Shown here one piece after another: positions 50,808-60,400 of a DNA stretch of 64,000 nucleotides. The notes under the pieces were generated by a model. That model had not been told where the DNA came from and ran no database searches. It was given only the letters and a program-made list of their open reading frames with translations. The number at the start of each line of letters is the position of its first letter. Positions within the stretch are counted from its first letter, which is position 1. Both the position numbers and the translations under genes were made by a program. The DNA comes from an uncultured Collinsella sp. (lineage in GTDB: Bacteria; Actinomycetota; Coriobacteriia; Coriobacteriales; Coriobacteriaceae): positions 1 to 64,000 of the forward strand of contig CABVDJ010000004.1 of assembly GCA_902497025.1 (NCBI GenBank), given 5' to 3'.

Positions 50808-52682
50808 ATGATTGAGCTGCTCAGGCGTTTTGGTGGTAAGTTTCGCCGGTATATGGTGATTGGCCCTGCGTGCAAGTTGATTGAAGTGATCTTTGACCTG
50901 CTGACGCCGCTGGTGATTGCCCAGATGATCGATAAAGGTATCGGTGCGCACGACGTGAGTGCCGTCGTCCGCTACGGCATGGTGCTCGCCGCCATGGCCG
51001 TGATCGGCATCTCGTTTACGCTCGTTTGCCAAAAGATGGCGGCGCTCACCTCGCAGGGCATGGGTACTGACATTCGCGGCGCACTCTACCAGCACATCAA
51101 CAAGCTGAGCTATGCCGAGCTCGATCGCTTTGGCACGCCGTCGCTCATCACGCGCATTACCAACGACGTCAACCAGGTGCAGCTCGCCGTGGCGCTGGGC
51201 GTGCGCATGCTCATCCGCTGGCCTTTCCTGGCGGTGGGCTCCATGGTCGCGGCCCTTGCCATTGACCTTAAGCTCGGCATGATCTTTTTGATTTGCACGC
51301 CCGCTATCGGCCTGGTGTTTTGGTTTGTCATGGCGCGCTGCATCCCGTACTACAAGCAGCTGCAGGCAAAGCTCGATCGCATCGCGCTTATTTGCCGCGA
51401 AGGACTTTCGGGCGCTCGCGTGGTCCGGGCGTTTGTGCGCGAAGACCACGAGCGCGAGCGCTTTGCCCAAGCCGCCGACGACCAGGCCCATACCGCCATT
51501 GCGGTGGGCAAGCTCTCGTCGGTCCTTAATCCCGTAACGTTTTTGGTGATGAACCTGGGTGTGTGCGCCATCCTGTGGGTGGGCGGCATCCAGGTCAATG
51601 TGGGTGAGCTCACGCAGGGCCAGGTCATGGCGTTTGTGAACTACATGACGCAGACCCTGACCTCCATCGTGTATGTCGCCAACCTGGTCGTGGTCTTTAC
51701 CAAGGCGAGCGCCAGTGCGTCGCGTCTCAACGAGGTGCTCAGTTGCGTGCCGAGCATTACCGACGAGGGCAACCAGCCGGTTGCGCTGCCCGAGCCGGGC
51801 GAACTGGCGGGTGGCGCTGTTCCGGTCCCGGCGCTGAGCTTGAGCCATGCGAGCTTTTCTTTTGGCGCCGGCGCTGCCAACGCCGTCAACGATGTGACCC
51901 TGGAGCTCCCGCTGGGCAAAACGCTCGGCATTATCGGCGGCACGGGCAGCGGTAAGTCGACGCTCGTCTCGCTCATCCCGCGCCTGTACGATGCGAGCAC
52001 CGGCCGCGTGAGCGTAATGGGTGCCGACGTGCGCGCCTGGCCGCTCGATCAGCTGCGCCATGTGGTCGCGACCGTACCGCAGCGCGCGTCGCTCGTGAGC
52101 GGCACGATCCGCAGCAACCTAACCTGGCGCGACGAGTCGGCAACCGATGGGGAACTGTGGGCGGCGCTCGAAATGGCACAGGCCAGCGAGTTCGTGCGCA
52201 ACAAGCCACAGGGGCTCGACGCCCCGGTCGAGGCGGGCGGCAAGAATTTCAGCGGCGGTCAGCGCCAGCGCCTGACCATTGCGCGTGCTCTGGTGGGCTC
52301 GCCGCAGATTCTGATCATGGACGATTCCGCCTCGGCGCTCGACTTTAAGACCGACGCGGCGCTTCGCCACGCCATCCGCGAGCGCAGCGTACGCGGTGCC
52401 GCCGCGGGCGGGCTCCCGCTGACCACGGTGATCGTGAGCCAGCGCGTCTCGACCGTTCGCGATGCCGACATGATCTGCGTGCTCGACCACGGCTCGGTCG
52501 CGGGACTGGGTACGCACGACGAGCTGTACGCAAGCTGCCAACTCTATCGCGAGATTTGCCAGTCGCAGCTTCGCCGCGAGGAGCTCGAGGATCAGCAGGG
52601 GAGCGCGACGCCCACGTCCGTCCCAAGTCCCGCGTTCGCCCCGGCTGCCCCGGCATCCACTTGCGCAAAGGAGGGCTGCTAG
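50808..52682 (+). CDS. heterodimeric ABC exporter subunit with degenerate ATP site
   Basis: A 624-residue half-transporter: six membrane helices (1-310), then an ATPase domain with Walker A GGTGSGKST, signature FSGGQRQR and Walker B ILIMDDSASALD, where Asp replaces the catalytic Glu. It has a C-terminal Pro/Ala-rich tail of about 35 residues. ATG 50808 has AGGGAG upstream. Related in layout to the 39324-43065 pair but only moderately similar in sequence. No regulator adjoins it. The next gene starts at the very next base. Confidence 0.93.
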   Translation: MIELLRRFGGKFRRYMVIGPACKLIEVIFDLLTPLVIAQMIDKGIGAHDVSAVVRYGMVLAAMAVIGISFTLVCQKMAALTSQGMGTDIRGALYQHINKLSYAELDRFGTPSLITRITNDVNQVQLAVALGVRMLIRWPFLAVGSMVAALAIDLKLGMIFLICTPAIGLVFWFVMARCIPYYKQLQAKLDRIALICREGLSGARVVRAFVREDHERERFAQAADDQAHTAIAVGKLSSVLNPVTFLVMNLGVCAILWVGGIQVNVGELTQGQVMAFVNYMTQTLTSIVYVANLVVVFTKASASASRLNEVLSCVPSITDEGNQPVALPEPGELAGGAVPVPALSLSHASFSFGAGAANAVNDVTLELPLGKTLGIIGGTGSGKSTLVSLIPRLYDASTGRVSVMGADVRAWPLDQLRHVVATVPQRASLVSGTIRSNLTWRDESATDGELWAALEMAQASEFVRNKPQGLDAPVEAGGKNFSGGQRQRLTIARALVGSPQILIMDDSASALDFKTDAALRHAIRERSVRGAAAGGLPLTTVIVSQRVSTVRDADMICVLDHGSVAGLGTHDELYASCQLYREICQSQLRREELEDQQGSATPTSVPSPAFAPAAPASTCAKEGC

Positions 52683-54542
52683 ATGAATCCGTATACTTCT
52701 TCCGGTTCGGTCGCCACGATGACGGCCAACGTGTCCGGCAACGATAGCCTCAACGACCTGGGAGACGGTCCGCGCCAGCCCGGCGATCCCGAGCGCTATC
52801 CCGTGGGTGCGGTGACCCGCCGCCTGCTGGGCTATGTTCGCCCGCACCGCGTCTCGTTTGCGGCGTCGTTTGTGAGCGCCGCTATCTCGGTGATCCTGCA
52901 GCTCTACACGCCCATTCTCATCGGCGAGGGCATCGACCTTATCGTCGCCACCGGGCAGGTGGACTTCGACGCGCTGCTGCCGCTCGTTACCAAACTCGCG
53001 CTCGTCGTGGTAGGTGCCGCGGCCTTCCAGTGGCTGCAGGGCTACTGCGTCAACCGCCTGTCCTACGAGACGGTGCGCGACATGCGCGTGGAGGCGAGCG
53101 ATAAGCTCAGCCGCATGCCGCTCAGCTTTATCGACAGCCATGCCCACGGCGACCTTATGAGCCGCGTGGTCAACGACGTCGACCAGGTGGGCGACGGTCT
53201 GCTGCAGGGCTTCACGCAGCTCTTCACCGGCGTCATCACCATTGTGGGCACGCTCGCGTTTATGCTCTCCATTAACCTGACCATGACGCTCGTGGTGGTG
53301 CTCGTCACGCCGCTTTCCATTTTTGCAGCCGGCGCTATTGCCAAGCTCTCCAACAAAAGCTTTACGGCACAGCAGCGTATTCAAGGGCAGCTCGGCGGCC
53401 ATATCGAGGAGTACGTAGGCGAGCAAAAGCTTGTCGACGCCTTTGCCTACGGCCCGCACGCTCAACAGCGCTTCGATACCCTCAATGCCGAGCTCTACAC
53501 CGCGGGCGAGCGCGCGCAGTTTATGGGTTCGCTTTCTAACCCCGGCACGCGCTTTATCAATAACATCATCTACGCCGTGGTCGCCGTGATCGGCTGCGCG
53601 GGCGTAATCACGGGTGTGCCCGCGGCACTCACGGTGGGCGGCGTGCAGATTTTCCTGTCCTATGCCAACCAGTACACCAAGCCGTTCAACGAGGTCACCA
53701 ACGTCATCACGCAGATCCAGACCGCGTACGCCTCGGCGCGCCGCATGTTTGCGCTGCTCGATGCGCGCGAGCAGGAGCCCGACGCGTCGGACGCCGTAGA
53801 GCTTGCCGCCCCGCAGGGCGAGGTTGCCTTTGAGCATGTGGACTTTAGCTACGTGCCCGACCGCAAACTGCTGCAGGATATCTGCATCGATGCCAAGCCC
53901 GGCACGCGCTTTGCCCTCGTCGGCCCCACGGGCTGTGGCAAGACAACGCTCATCAATTTGCTGCTGCGTTTTTACGATATCGATGCCGGTCGCATCGCGG
54001 TCGATGGCCGTTCCTCGCGTGACTACACGCGCGCAAGCCTGCGCCGTGCCTTTGGCATGGTACTGCAGGACACTTGGCTGTTTGAGGGCACGGTGGCGGA
54101 AAACATCGCTTACGGTTGTCCCGATGCCACACGCGAACAGGTTATCGAGGCGGCCAAACGCGCGCATGCGCACAAGTTTATCGTGCAGCTGCCGAAAGGC
54201 TACGACACGGTGATCGGCGAGGACGGCGGCACGTTTAGCCAGGGCCAAAAGCAGCTGCTGTGCATCGCGCGCGTCATGCTCACCGACCCGGCGATCTTGC
54301 TGCTGGACGAAGCAACCTCGAGCATCGATACCCGCACCGAGCTGCAGGTACAGGCGGCATTCGACGAGCTCATGGCCGGCCGCACGAGCTTTGTCGTGGC
54401 GCATCGCCTGTCGACGATCCGCAACGCCGATTGCATTCTGGTCATGCGCGACGGCGAGATTATCGAGCGCGGCACACACGACGAACTGCTGGCGGCAGGC
54501 GGCTTCTACGCCGAGCTCTACCGCAGCCAATTCGCCCAGTAA
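52683..54542 (+). CDS. heterodimeric ABC exporter subunit with canonical Walker B and altered signature
   Basis: A 619-residue partner subunit. An N-terminal tail of about 40 polar residues precedes six membrane helices. The ATPase domain has Walker A GPTGCGKTT, signature FSQGQKQL (SQ in place of SG) and Walker B AILLLDEATSSID. The altered signature is the expected complement of the partner's degenerate site. AAAGGAGG lies before ATG 52683, within the end of the upstream gene, so expression is coupled. Confidence 0.93.
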   Translation: MNPYTSSGSVATMTANVSGNDSLNDLGDGPRQPGDPERYPVGAVTRRLLGYVRPHRVSFAASFVSAAISVILQLYTPILIGEGIDLIVATGQVDFDALLPLVTKLALVVVGAAAFQWLQGYCVNRLSYETVRDMRVEASDKLSRMPLSFIDSHAHGDLMSRVVNDVDQVGDGLLQGFTQLFTGVITIVGTLAFMLSINLTMTLVVVLVTPLSIFAAGAIAKLSNKSFTAQQRIQGQLGGHIEEYVGEQKLVDAFAYGPHAQQRFDTLNAELYTAGERAQFMGSLSNPGTRFINNIIYAVVAVIGCAGVITGVPAALTVGGVQIFLSYANQYTKPFNEVTNVITQIQTAYASARRMFALLDAREQEPDASDAVELAAPQGEVAFEHVDFSYVPDRKLLQDICIDAKPGTRFALVGPTGCGKTTLINLLLRFYDIDAGRIAVDGRSSRDYTRASLRRAFGMVLQDTWLFEGTVAENIAYGCPDATREQVIEAAKRAHAHKFIVQLPKGYDTVIGEDGGTFSQGQKQLLCIARVMLTDPAILLLDEATSSIDTRTELQVQAAFDELMAGRTSFVVAHRLSTIRNADCILVMRDGEIIERGTHDELLAAGGFYAELYRSQFAQ

Positions 54543-54570
54543 GCAGGTCCGTGGGACATGTAACGCAGCG

Positions 54571-55836
54571 CTAGGGCGCGAGCGTGTCAACGGGGGCAAC
54601 GATGATGCCCTCGGGCGTCGTATGGACCGGCATGCCGAATCCGATGACGATGAGCTTGGCCGCAGGGGGTCTCTCGCCGCGTTCGACCAGCTTTCGCTCG
54701 AGCCGAAGCAGGTTTGCAGATGCCTCGGGGATCTGCGGGCTTCCGAGTTTTACTTCCACGGCAATCCAAGTCCCATCGCGCCTGTGTAGAACGGCATCGA
54801 CCTCGAGGTCGTCGGCATCGTGGTAGTGGGACACCGATGAGTCATTTGCGGCGGCATAGACCTTAAGGTCGTGCAGGACGAGGGATTCGAAGAGCAGTCC
54901 CAGCGTCTTCGGGTCGGATGCCAATGACTCCGGATTTGCTCCGAGCAGCGCGACGGCAAGCGAAGGGTCGGCAAGGTGCCTTTTTGCGCTTTGCCGCAGC
55001 TTTACCGGCGACCTGAGCGCCGGATGCCAAGCCGGGATATCGTCAATGATATGTATCCTGCGCAAGGCATCCGTATAACGCCTCAGCGTACTTCTCGATA
55101 CATCACCGCCGAGGTCTTTCTCAAGAGACTTTTCGCCGGCAAGAGTGGATTCGTTGCGCGCAAGCGAAGACAGAAGAGCCCTGACTTTCTCCGGGTCACG
55201 CTTCACGCCGTCAACTTTCGAAACGTCCGATTCGCAGACGCCATCGATGTAGGCAGCGGATATTCGCATTGCATCGGCAGTCGTCTTGCCAACCGCCTGA
55301 GGCCAACCGCCACGACATAGCAAATCGGCGATGCCGGCGATGCCGTTGATGGATCCAAGTGCCGCTTTGATGGGGCATTCGTTTAGCAGTGATTCGAGCG
55401 AGACCGCCCCTGAGGAAACCCCGAGTTCGGCCAGAGTCATTGTCTCCATGCGCAAGCGTGATATCCGCCCGATGCCGCTGTGCATCGGTTGGTCGGCATC
55501 GTTTGGTGTTGCTGACCCCGTAAGCAAAAACTGCCCTGGCTCACCGGTCCTACGATCGCATTCGAAACGTATTGCGTCCCACAGTTTCGGCTCTTCCTGC
55601 CACTCATCGATGAGTCTCGGCGTTGCGCCGACTATCGCTTGAGCCGGGTCGATCCTGGCAAGCTGCAGCGCGGCAAAGTCTCCGGTTGGGTCGGAGAGAG
55701 ACAGCGACGATTCGGCGAATCGCTGGGCCGTAGTCGTCTTTCCGCACCACTTCGGTCCCTGAATGAGCACGGCACCAAAAATGCCAAGATCGCGTTCGAT
55801 TGAGCGATCGATGCATCTATCCATATATCCATTCAT
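54571..55836 (-). CDS. AAA_14/DUF4143 ATP-binding protein
   Basis: A 421-residue orphan ATPase: an AAA_14 domain with Walker A GPKWCGKTT (about 28) and RLIDEWQE as Walker B, then a DUF4143 domain with ADDLEVDAVLHRRDG and WIAVEVKLG, the PD-(D/E)XK-like core. It is only distantly similar to the protein at 28618-29823. GGGGAG precedes the start. A 23-bp six-unit repeat array begins 54 bp upstream of its start codon, where its promoter should be. Function is unknown; toxin, antitoxin and defence roles have been proposed for the family. Confidence 0.88.
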   Translation of the reverse strand: MNGYMDRCIDRSIERDLGIFGAVLIQGPKWCGKTTTAQRFAESSLSLSDPTGDFAALQLARIDPAQAIVGATPRLIDEWQEEPKLWDAIRFECDRRTGEPGQFLLTGSATPNDADQPMHSGIGRISRLRMETMTLAELGVSSGAVSLESLLNECPIKAALGSINGIAGIADLLCRGGWPQAVGKTTADAMRISAAYIDGVCESDVSKVDGVKRDPEKVRALLSSLARNESTLAGEKSLEKDLGGDVSRSTLRRYTDALRRIHIIDDIPAWHPALRSPVKLRQSAKRHLADPSLAVALLGANPESLASDPKTLGLLFESLVLHDLKVYAAANDSSVSHYHDADDLEVDAVLHRRDGTWIAVEVKLGSPQIPEASANLLRLERKLVERGERPPAAKLIVIGFGMPVHTTPEGIIVAPVDTLAP

Positions 55837-55889
55837 AGAACTCCCCGCCGATCATTGAGCCATTATGTTATATAGCATTTTACCAGCGC

Positions 55890-56027
55890 GTGAAACATTT
55901 TGACGAAAACACGTGACACAATTTAACGGTATTCCGTGAAACATATTGACGATACTATATGAAACAATTTGACGGCGTTTTGTGAAACAGGTTTCCTGCC
56001 GTCCGTGAAACACTCTGCGGCGGCTTC
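55890..56027. repeat. six-unit tandem array, exact 23-bp period
   Basis: GTGAAACA begins at 55890, 55936, 55982 and 56005; GTGACACA at 55913 and ATGAAACA at 55959 are variants. Every step is exactly 23 bp. Units 1, 3 and 4 continue into TTGACG, unit 2 into TTAACG; units 5 and 6 keep only the first half. The remainder of the 340-bp gap (56028-56177) shows no gene. This is an iteron- or operator-like array. Confidence 0.85.
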
Positions 56028-56177
56028 AATCCGAAGTACGTACTGTCCGAAATCTGTCCAAAGATGTCGCCTGCGTCGCTAATCGACAGACGGTGGTTTA
56101 CATCTGCCGCGTTAGTACTAAGATATTCATCTAATAAATTGCATTAGTGGCTTTAGTTTTGGGGGAAACGAGGCAAC

Positions 56178-56735
56178 GTGACTATGACGTGCTCTTTGGT
56201 GGTTAACAGCAAGAGCGGTAATACCAGGATGGTTTCGGGCGCGATCAAGCGCGCTCTGCAGGCTGCGGGCGTTGAGTTTATCCACGCCGCGGCGTTGAGC
56301 GACGATGCGGATGCGGATCAAGTTGCGCTCGAGGCGCAGGGTGCCTGCGCAGCCGACACGGTGCTTGTCGGTTTTTGGTGCGACAAGGGCGCCTGCACGC
56401 CTTCGGTCGCCGCGTTGCTTTCTGCCCTGCACGGCAAGCGCGTCTTCCTGTTTGGTACCTGCGGCTTTGGTGCCGATCAGAGCTATTACCAGCAGATTAT
56501 CGATCGCGTGACCTCCAATTTGGCCGAGGATGCCGAGCTTGTGGGTTGGGCAATGTGCCAGGGCAAGATGGGTCCCGCGGTCAAGCAGCGCTACGAGGCC
56601 ATGCTCGAGCAAGATCCCGACAATGTCCGCTTTAAGATGCTGCTCGATAACTGGGTCGCCGCAAAGGATCACCCCACCAAGGAAGATCTGGACAACATGG
56701 CTGCAGCCGCCAAAAAGGCCGTGCTGGGGGAGTAG
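56178..56735 (+). CDS. flavodoxin-family protein
   Basis: A 185-residue FMN-binding electron carrier. The phosphate-binding loop is NSKSGNTR (about 10-17), and WCDKGACTP and GTCGFGADQSYY line the isoalloxazine site. The C-terminal 60 residues (VKQRYEAMLEQDPDNVRF, HPTKEDLDNM) extend beyond a classical flavodoxin of about 140 residues. The start is GTG 56178 with CGAGG upstream; ATG 56184 is possible. A partner reductase is not nearby. Confidence 0.85.
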   Translation: MTMTCSLVVNSKSGNTRMVSGAIKRALQAAGVEFIHAAALSDDADADQVALEAQGACAADTVLVGFWCDKGACTPSVAALLSALHGKRVFLFGTCGFGADQSYYQQIIDRVTSNLAEDAELVGWAMCQGKMGPAVKQRYEAMLEQDPDNVRFKMLLDNWVAAKDHPTKEDLDNMAAAAKKAVLGE

Positions 56736-56777
56736 CTCCCATCGCTGACGGCGGTCGGTCCATCTTTCTAAATGAAA

Positions 56778-56906
56778 CGTCCTCCCGGGCGTCGGGGCAC
56801 GAAGTTCCCTGCTCTACAGTCCTGCGCAAGACGAAGGCCACATTAAGTGGCCTTCTTTGCGTGCGGAACTCGCGATGAACTTCGTGCCCCGCCGTCCGGG
56901 AGGACG
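56778..56906 (-). repeat. nested palindrome, family A copy 3 (reverse orientation)
   Basis: The outer arms begin CGTCCTCCCGG and end CCGGGAGGACG. On the minus strand the core reads ATCGCGAGTTCCGCACGCAA, inner GAAGGCCAC-TTAAT-GTGGCCTTC, then GTCTTGCGCAGGACTGTAGA, the same words as copy 1 and copy 4. Confidence 0.8.
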
Positions 56907-56949
56907 CCTCTTTATTGATGGGAGGCCTGATAGGTCGATGGTTCCGTGC

Positions 56950-57345
56950 CCGGATGCGTCCAAAGTGGGACGGGCTTTCCGGATGGGCAGGCTTTCGAAA
57001 AATGCGTCCCGGAATTTGCCTTTGGAATGGGACGTAGTTTCCTGTTGAGGTGCTTTGCGGAAAGTGCATCCCACTCTGGGCGGTCGAAGTGGGACACACT
57101 TTCCCAAAGGCGCTCCAACGGGAAATTGGCCCTCAAAGTGGGACGCCGTTTCCCAATGAGGCTCAAGCGGAAAATGCATCCCGGAATTTGCGCTCAAAGT
57201 GGGATGCGGTTTCCGGTTGAGGGTCTAAGGGGAAATGCGTCCCAGAATCGACGCTTGAAATGGGATGCAGTTTCTCGATGAGGCACTCGACGGAAGATAC
57301 ATCCCAGAAATGGCCTTTGAGCTGGGATAAGATTTCCGCGGCATC
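56950..57345. repeat. hairpin-repeat array 1, upstream of the surface protein
   Basis: About seven degenerate units of roughly 61 bp. Each has a left half like GGAAAATGCATCCC and a right half like GTGGGATGCGGTTTCC that can pair, joined to the next unit by a GAGG-CTCAA spacer. Units begin near 56951 (partial), 56996, 57059, 57120 (shortened), 57169, 57231 and 57292. No gene is supported inside. Confidence 0.8.
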
Positions 57346-57356
57346 TCGGATTCTCA

Positions 57357-57432
57357 AAAATGAGACACGCCGTTGGCGAAAATGAGACACGTGATATCGG
57401 GCATCGGATGTATCATTTGCAAAAATGAGTCC
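57357..57432 (+). promoter_or_regulatory. repeated AAAATGAGACACG boxes before the surface protein
   Basis: AAAAATGAGACACG occurs at 57357 and AAAATGAGACACG at 57380, 22 bp apart, with a partial third copy AAAAATGAGTCC at 57421. They lie between array 1 and the start codon, in the expected promoter region. Confidence 0.45.
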
Positions 57433-57460
57433 ACTCCACTCGAATAAAGCGAGGTCCCTC

Positions 57461-60400
57461 ATGTACGTTCCACACCCCCGTATCCGTAGGCTGTCGAAAA
57501 TCCCGCTTGTTGGGACGGCGGCGCTTGCTGCGTTGATCGCCACGAGCGTCGCCTGCTTCACGGCCACGCCCCAGGTTGCCCAGGCGGCAGACGCGCCCGC
57601 AATCACCGATATGACCGAGCAGGATTATCAAGCCCTGGGTCTGGGCACGAGCGAGGACATTCCGACCGATACCGTTGGCCCCTATTCCACTGATACCCCC
57701 ACGACGTTTGCCACGCGCGGCGAGGTCTATATGGCAGCTAACGGTAGCCATGGCAATCGCTACACTCTGCGCGACAAGCTCGAGAACGTCGAGCGCGGTG
57801 ACATTGGCGGCAGCAGCAAACTCACCGATGGCTATGGAAGTGTGTGGGGCGCCGCAAAGTTCTGGCAAAACGTCAACAACTTCGATACGAACAGCGATCT
57901 CTACAAGCATAGCGACTACGGTGGCGGCACCTGGTCGTACCTAAGCAACAATGAGTCCTCAACAGTACTCGCCAACGACAACAACGGTTTCTCGGGCATT
58001 CACGCCACGAGTGTTGAGTTCTGCAGCGACGCCAGCACGGGCAAAAAGAGCCGCGTTGCCGAGCTCCGTGCCTACGGCGACAGTTCCTCCACGACGATTG
58101 ACGGCAAGTCATACGCCGGAAAGGTTGAGCTGGTCCTCTACTCGTTTAGCAACGGGCGTACGCGCACTCTCGACACACACCTGCCGGTGACGGTCAACAC
58201 TAATTTGATGTACGAAGGCCGTTTTAAGTACCTGGATGCCGGTTACCTGCAAGAGCACGACGCCGTCTTTGATGTCGAGGCGGGCGATGTCGATGGCGAC
58301 GGCGTCGACGAGCTTTTTGTCTACGCGGGCTGCTATATCGACGAGAACGGCGTGCGCAAGGCTGTAGTCGACATGTATGACTTGGAGGGCGGCAACTGGA
58401 AGCAAAGCGTCGTCAAGATCGATGCCGGTAACGCCGCGGACTACACCACGCACAACAAGGGCGGGAACGACTCCTGGACGCAGCTTCAGTCAGCTCCTGT
58501 CGTTTCGCTAGCGGCCGGCGACCTCGATCGCGATTTTTGCGATGACCTCGCCATCGTGGTCTCGGCACCCTACGGCAAGAAGAATATTGATAAGTCGACG
58601 CATTGCGAGCTGTTTTCGTGGGATGCATCCAAGGGTGCGCTCGTCCATGTCGATGCTCTGGGCGACGCGGGCGCAATCTCCCTCTCCGCGAACGGCAAGA
58701 CCATGGTCGCTGCGAATGCGACGTTCGGCACGTTTGCCGCCTACGATGAAGAAGGAAAGAAGACGGGTGAAACCGTCACGGGCCTTATTCTTGCGGGCTA
58801 TGACTGGCAACGCAGCGCTTTTGATTACGGCGCTTCTGACGGCAGCAAGGGGCTGTACGGCGCGCTGTACCGCTACGCGTATTTTGACTCGGAGTCTGGC
58901 GAGTTCAAGCTTTCCGATTGCAAGGAATACAGAGACGGGCTCCTCGCCTCCTATGGGCTGATGCATGTGCCCAACAGCGCATGGAAGGATAGCGCTCAGG
59001 ATAAGCGCTATCCGTGCACCTTGGCGCCTATTGCCCTTGCCACTGCCAACCTTGACGGCCTGTCCGAGCAGCTGGCGGTCGACGAGGTGCTCGTGGGCGG
59101 CGATGTGTTCCGCGACTTTGCCTGCAACACGGCACAGAGCGGGGCTCAGGGCTTGGGGTCCATGGTCGGAACCATGAGCATGAGCGGTCAGCAATACAAC
59201 AGCAGCAACAAGCATGACCACAAGGGTATAGAGCAGGTGTGGATCAGCGACGTCAAGGCGGGCAGCGTCTCGGGTTCGGACCGCTATAACGAGAGCTTTA
59301 TCGCCGTGGTGGGCAAGCACCGCGACGAGGACCTGCGCAAGAACGATGACTACTATTGGATGACCGCCTCGCATTTTTCGCTCGACGAGAACGGAAAGGT
59401 GCGCCGCGGCGAGGAGCAGGTGATTAGCGAGAGCAACCGTCGCGGCACTACCTACGGCACATTTATCTCGCTCGCGCTGCCCGATGTCGACAACGACAGC
59501 GTCAAGATCACGTACAAGGACCGCTACAAGGTCTATACCAACCCGCGCGTGCTTGCCGTGCTGCAGGATGCGCCCTATGTTGAGGATCTGGAGCAGGCAT
59601 ACGGCTATCTGGTGTTGGGCGGCACGTCATACGGAGAGGAAAAGGGCACGGGGACATCCCAGGGCTATACCATTGGCGCCGAGTTGGGCGTTGCCGTCGA
59701 GGTGCAGACCGGTCCGCCCCTGGTCGCGATGAATGCTTCAGTCGATTTTGCCGCCGAGGGATGCTATGACTACCGGAGCGAGCGCACGGTCAGCGCAAGC
59801 GTAAGCTATGAGTCGCATGCCGGCGAGGGTGACAAGGCCGTGCTCTACACGATTCCGATGGTCTATTACGAGTATGAGATCGAAAATGAGGAAACTGGTG
59901 GCAAGGGCGTGATGGCGGCGCCCGTGTCGCTCGGCGCGCAGACCTCGGTCGTTAATGTCGAGGCCTATGACCGCATTGCCAAACAGCACAATATGACGCC
60001 GCTCAGCTACTTTTTGACCAACCGGTCGGGAGAACCCGGAACCTATCAAACGACGCTCAACGGCGAGACTCCCGTTGGGGATTCCTTTGGCCTGGGCAAG
60101 CCTGGCGTAACGCGCGCCTACACGCACGATGGGTTTAACGGCGCCGCCGCGCAGTCGGGGGCGAGCATTGAGCAGACCATCGAAGTCGAGGAGGGCAAGG
60201 AGCAGGAGCTCGAGCTCGGCTTGACGCTGAACGGCAGCGTTGTCATGGGCGCGAAGCTCGCAAAGCACGAGTTGTTTGGCGGCCTGTGCTTTGGTGCCAA
60301 CGCCGGCTTTACTACGGGTAACTCCTCGAGTGAATCGACCGAATACGGCGGCACCGTCGACAACCTGCCCGAGGCCGCGCAGGGCAAGTACGGTTTTGTG

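Noticed and set aside
52119..54599. Minus-strand open frame opposite the second ABC exporter pair
   Set aside because: Both exporter subunits are complete on the plus strand with all ABC motifs.
55890..56027. CRISPR array
   Set aside because: The 23-bp period leaves no room for spacers, and later units degrade gradually.
56814..57281. Several short open frames with repeated peptide words in array 1
   Set aside because: They only translate the degenerate repeat units, in different frames on both strands, and lack consistent start sites.
56950..57345. CRISPR array
   Set aside because: Repeats are diverged and palindromic, spacers are short and similar to each other, and there are no cas genes.
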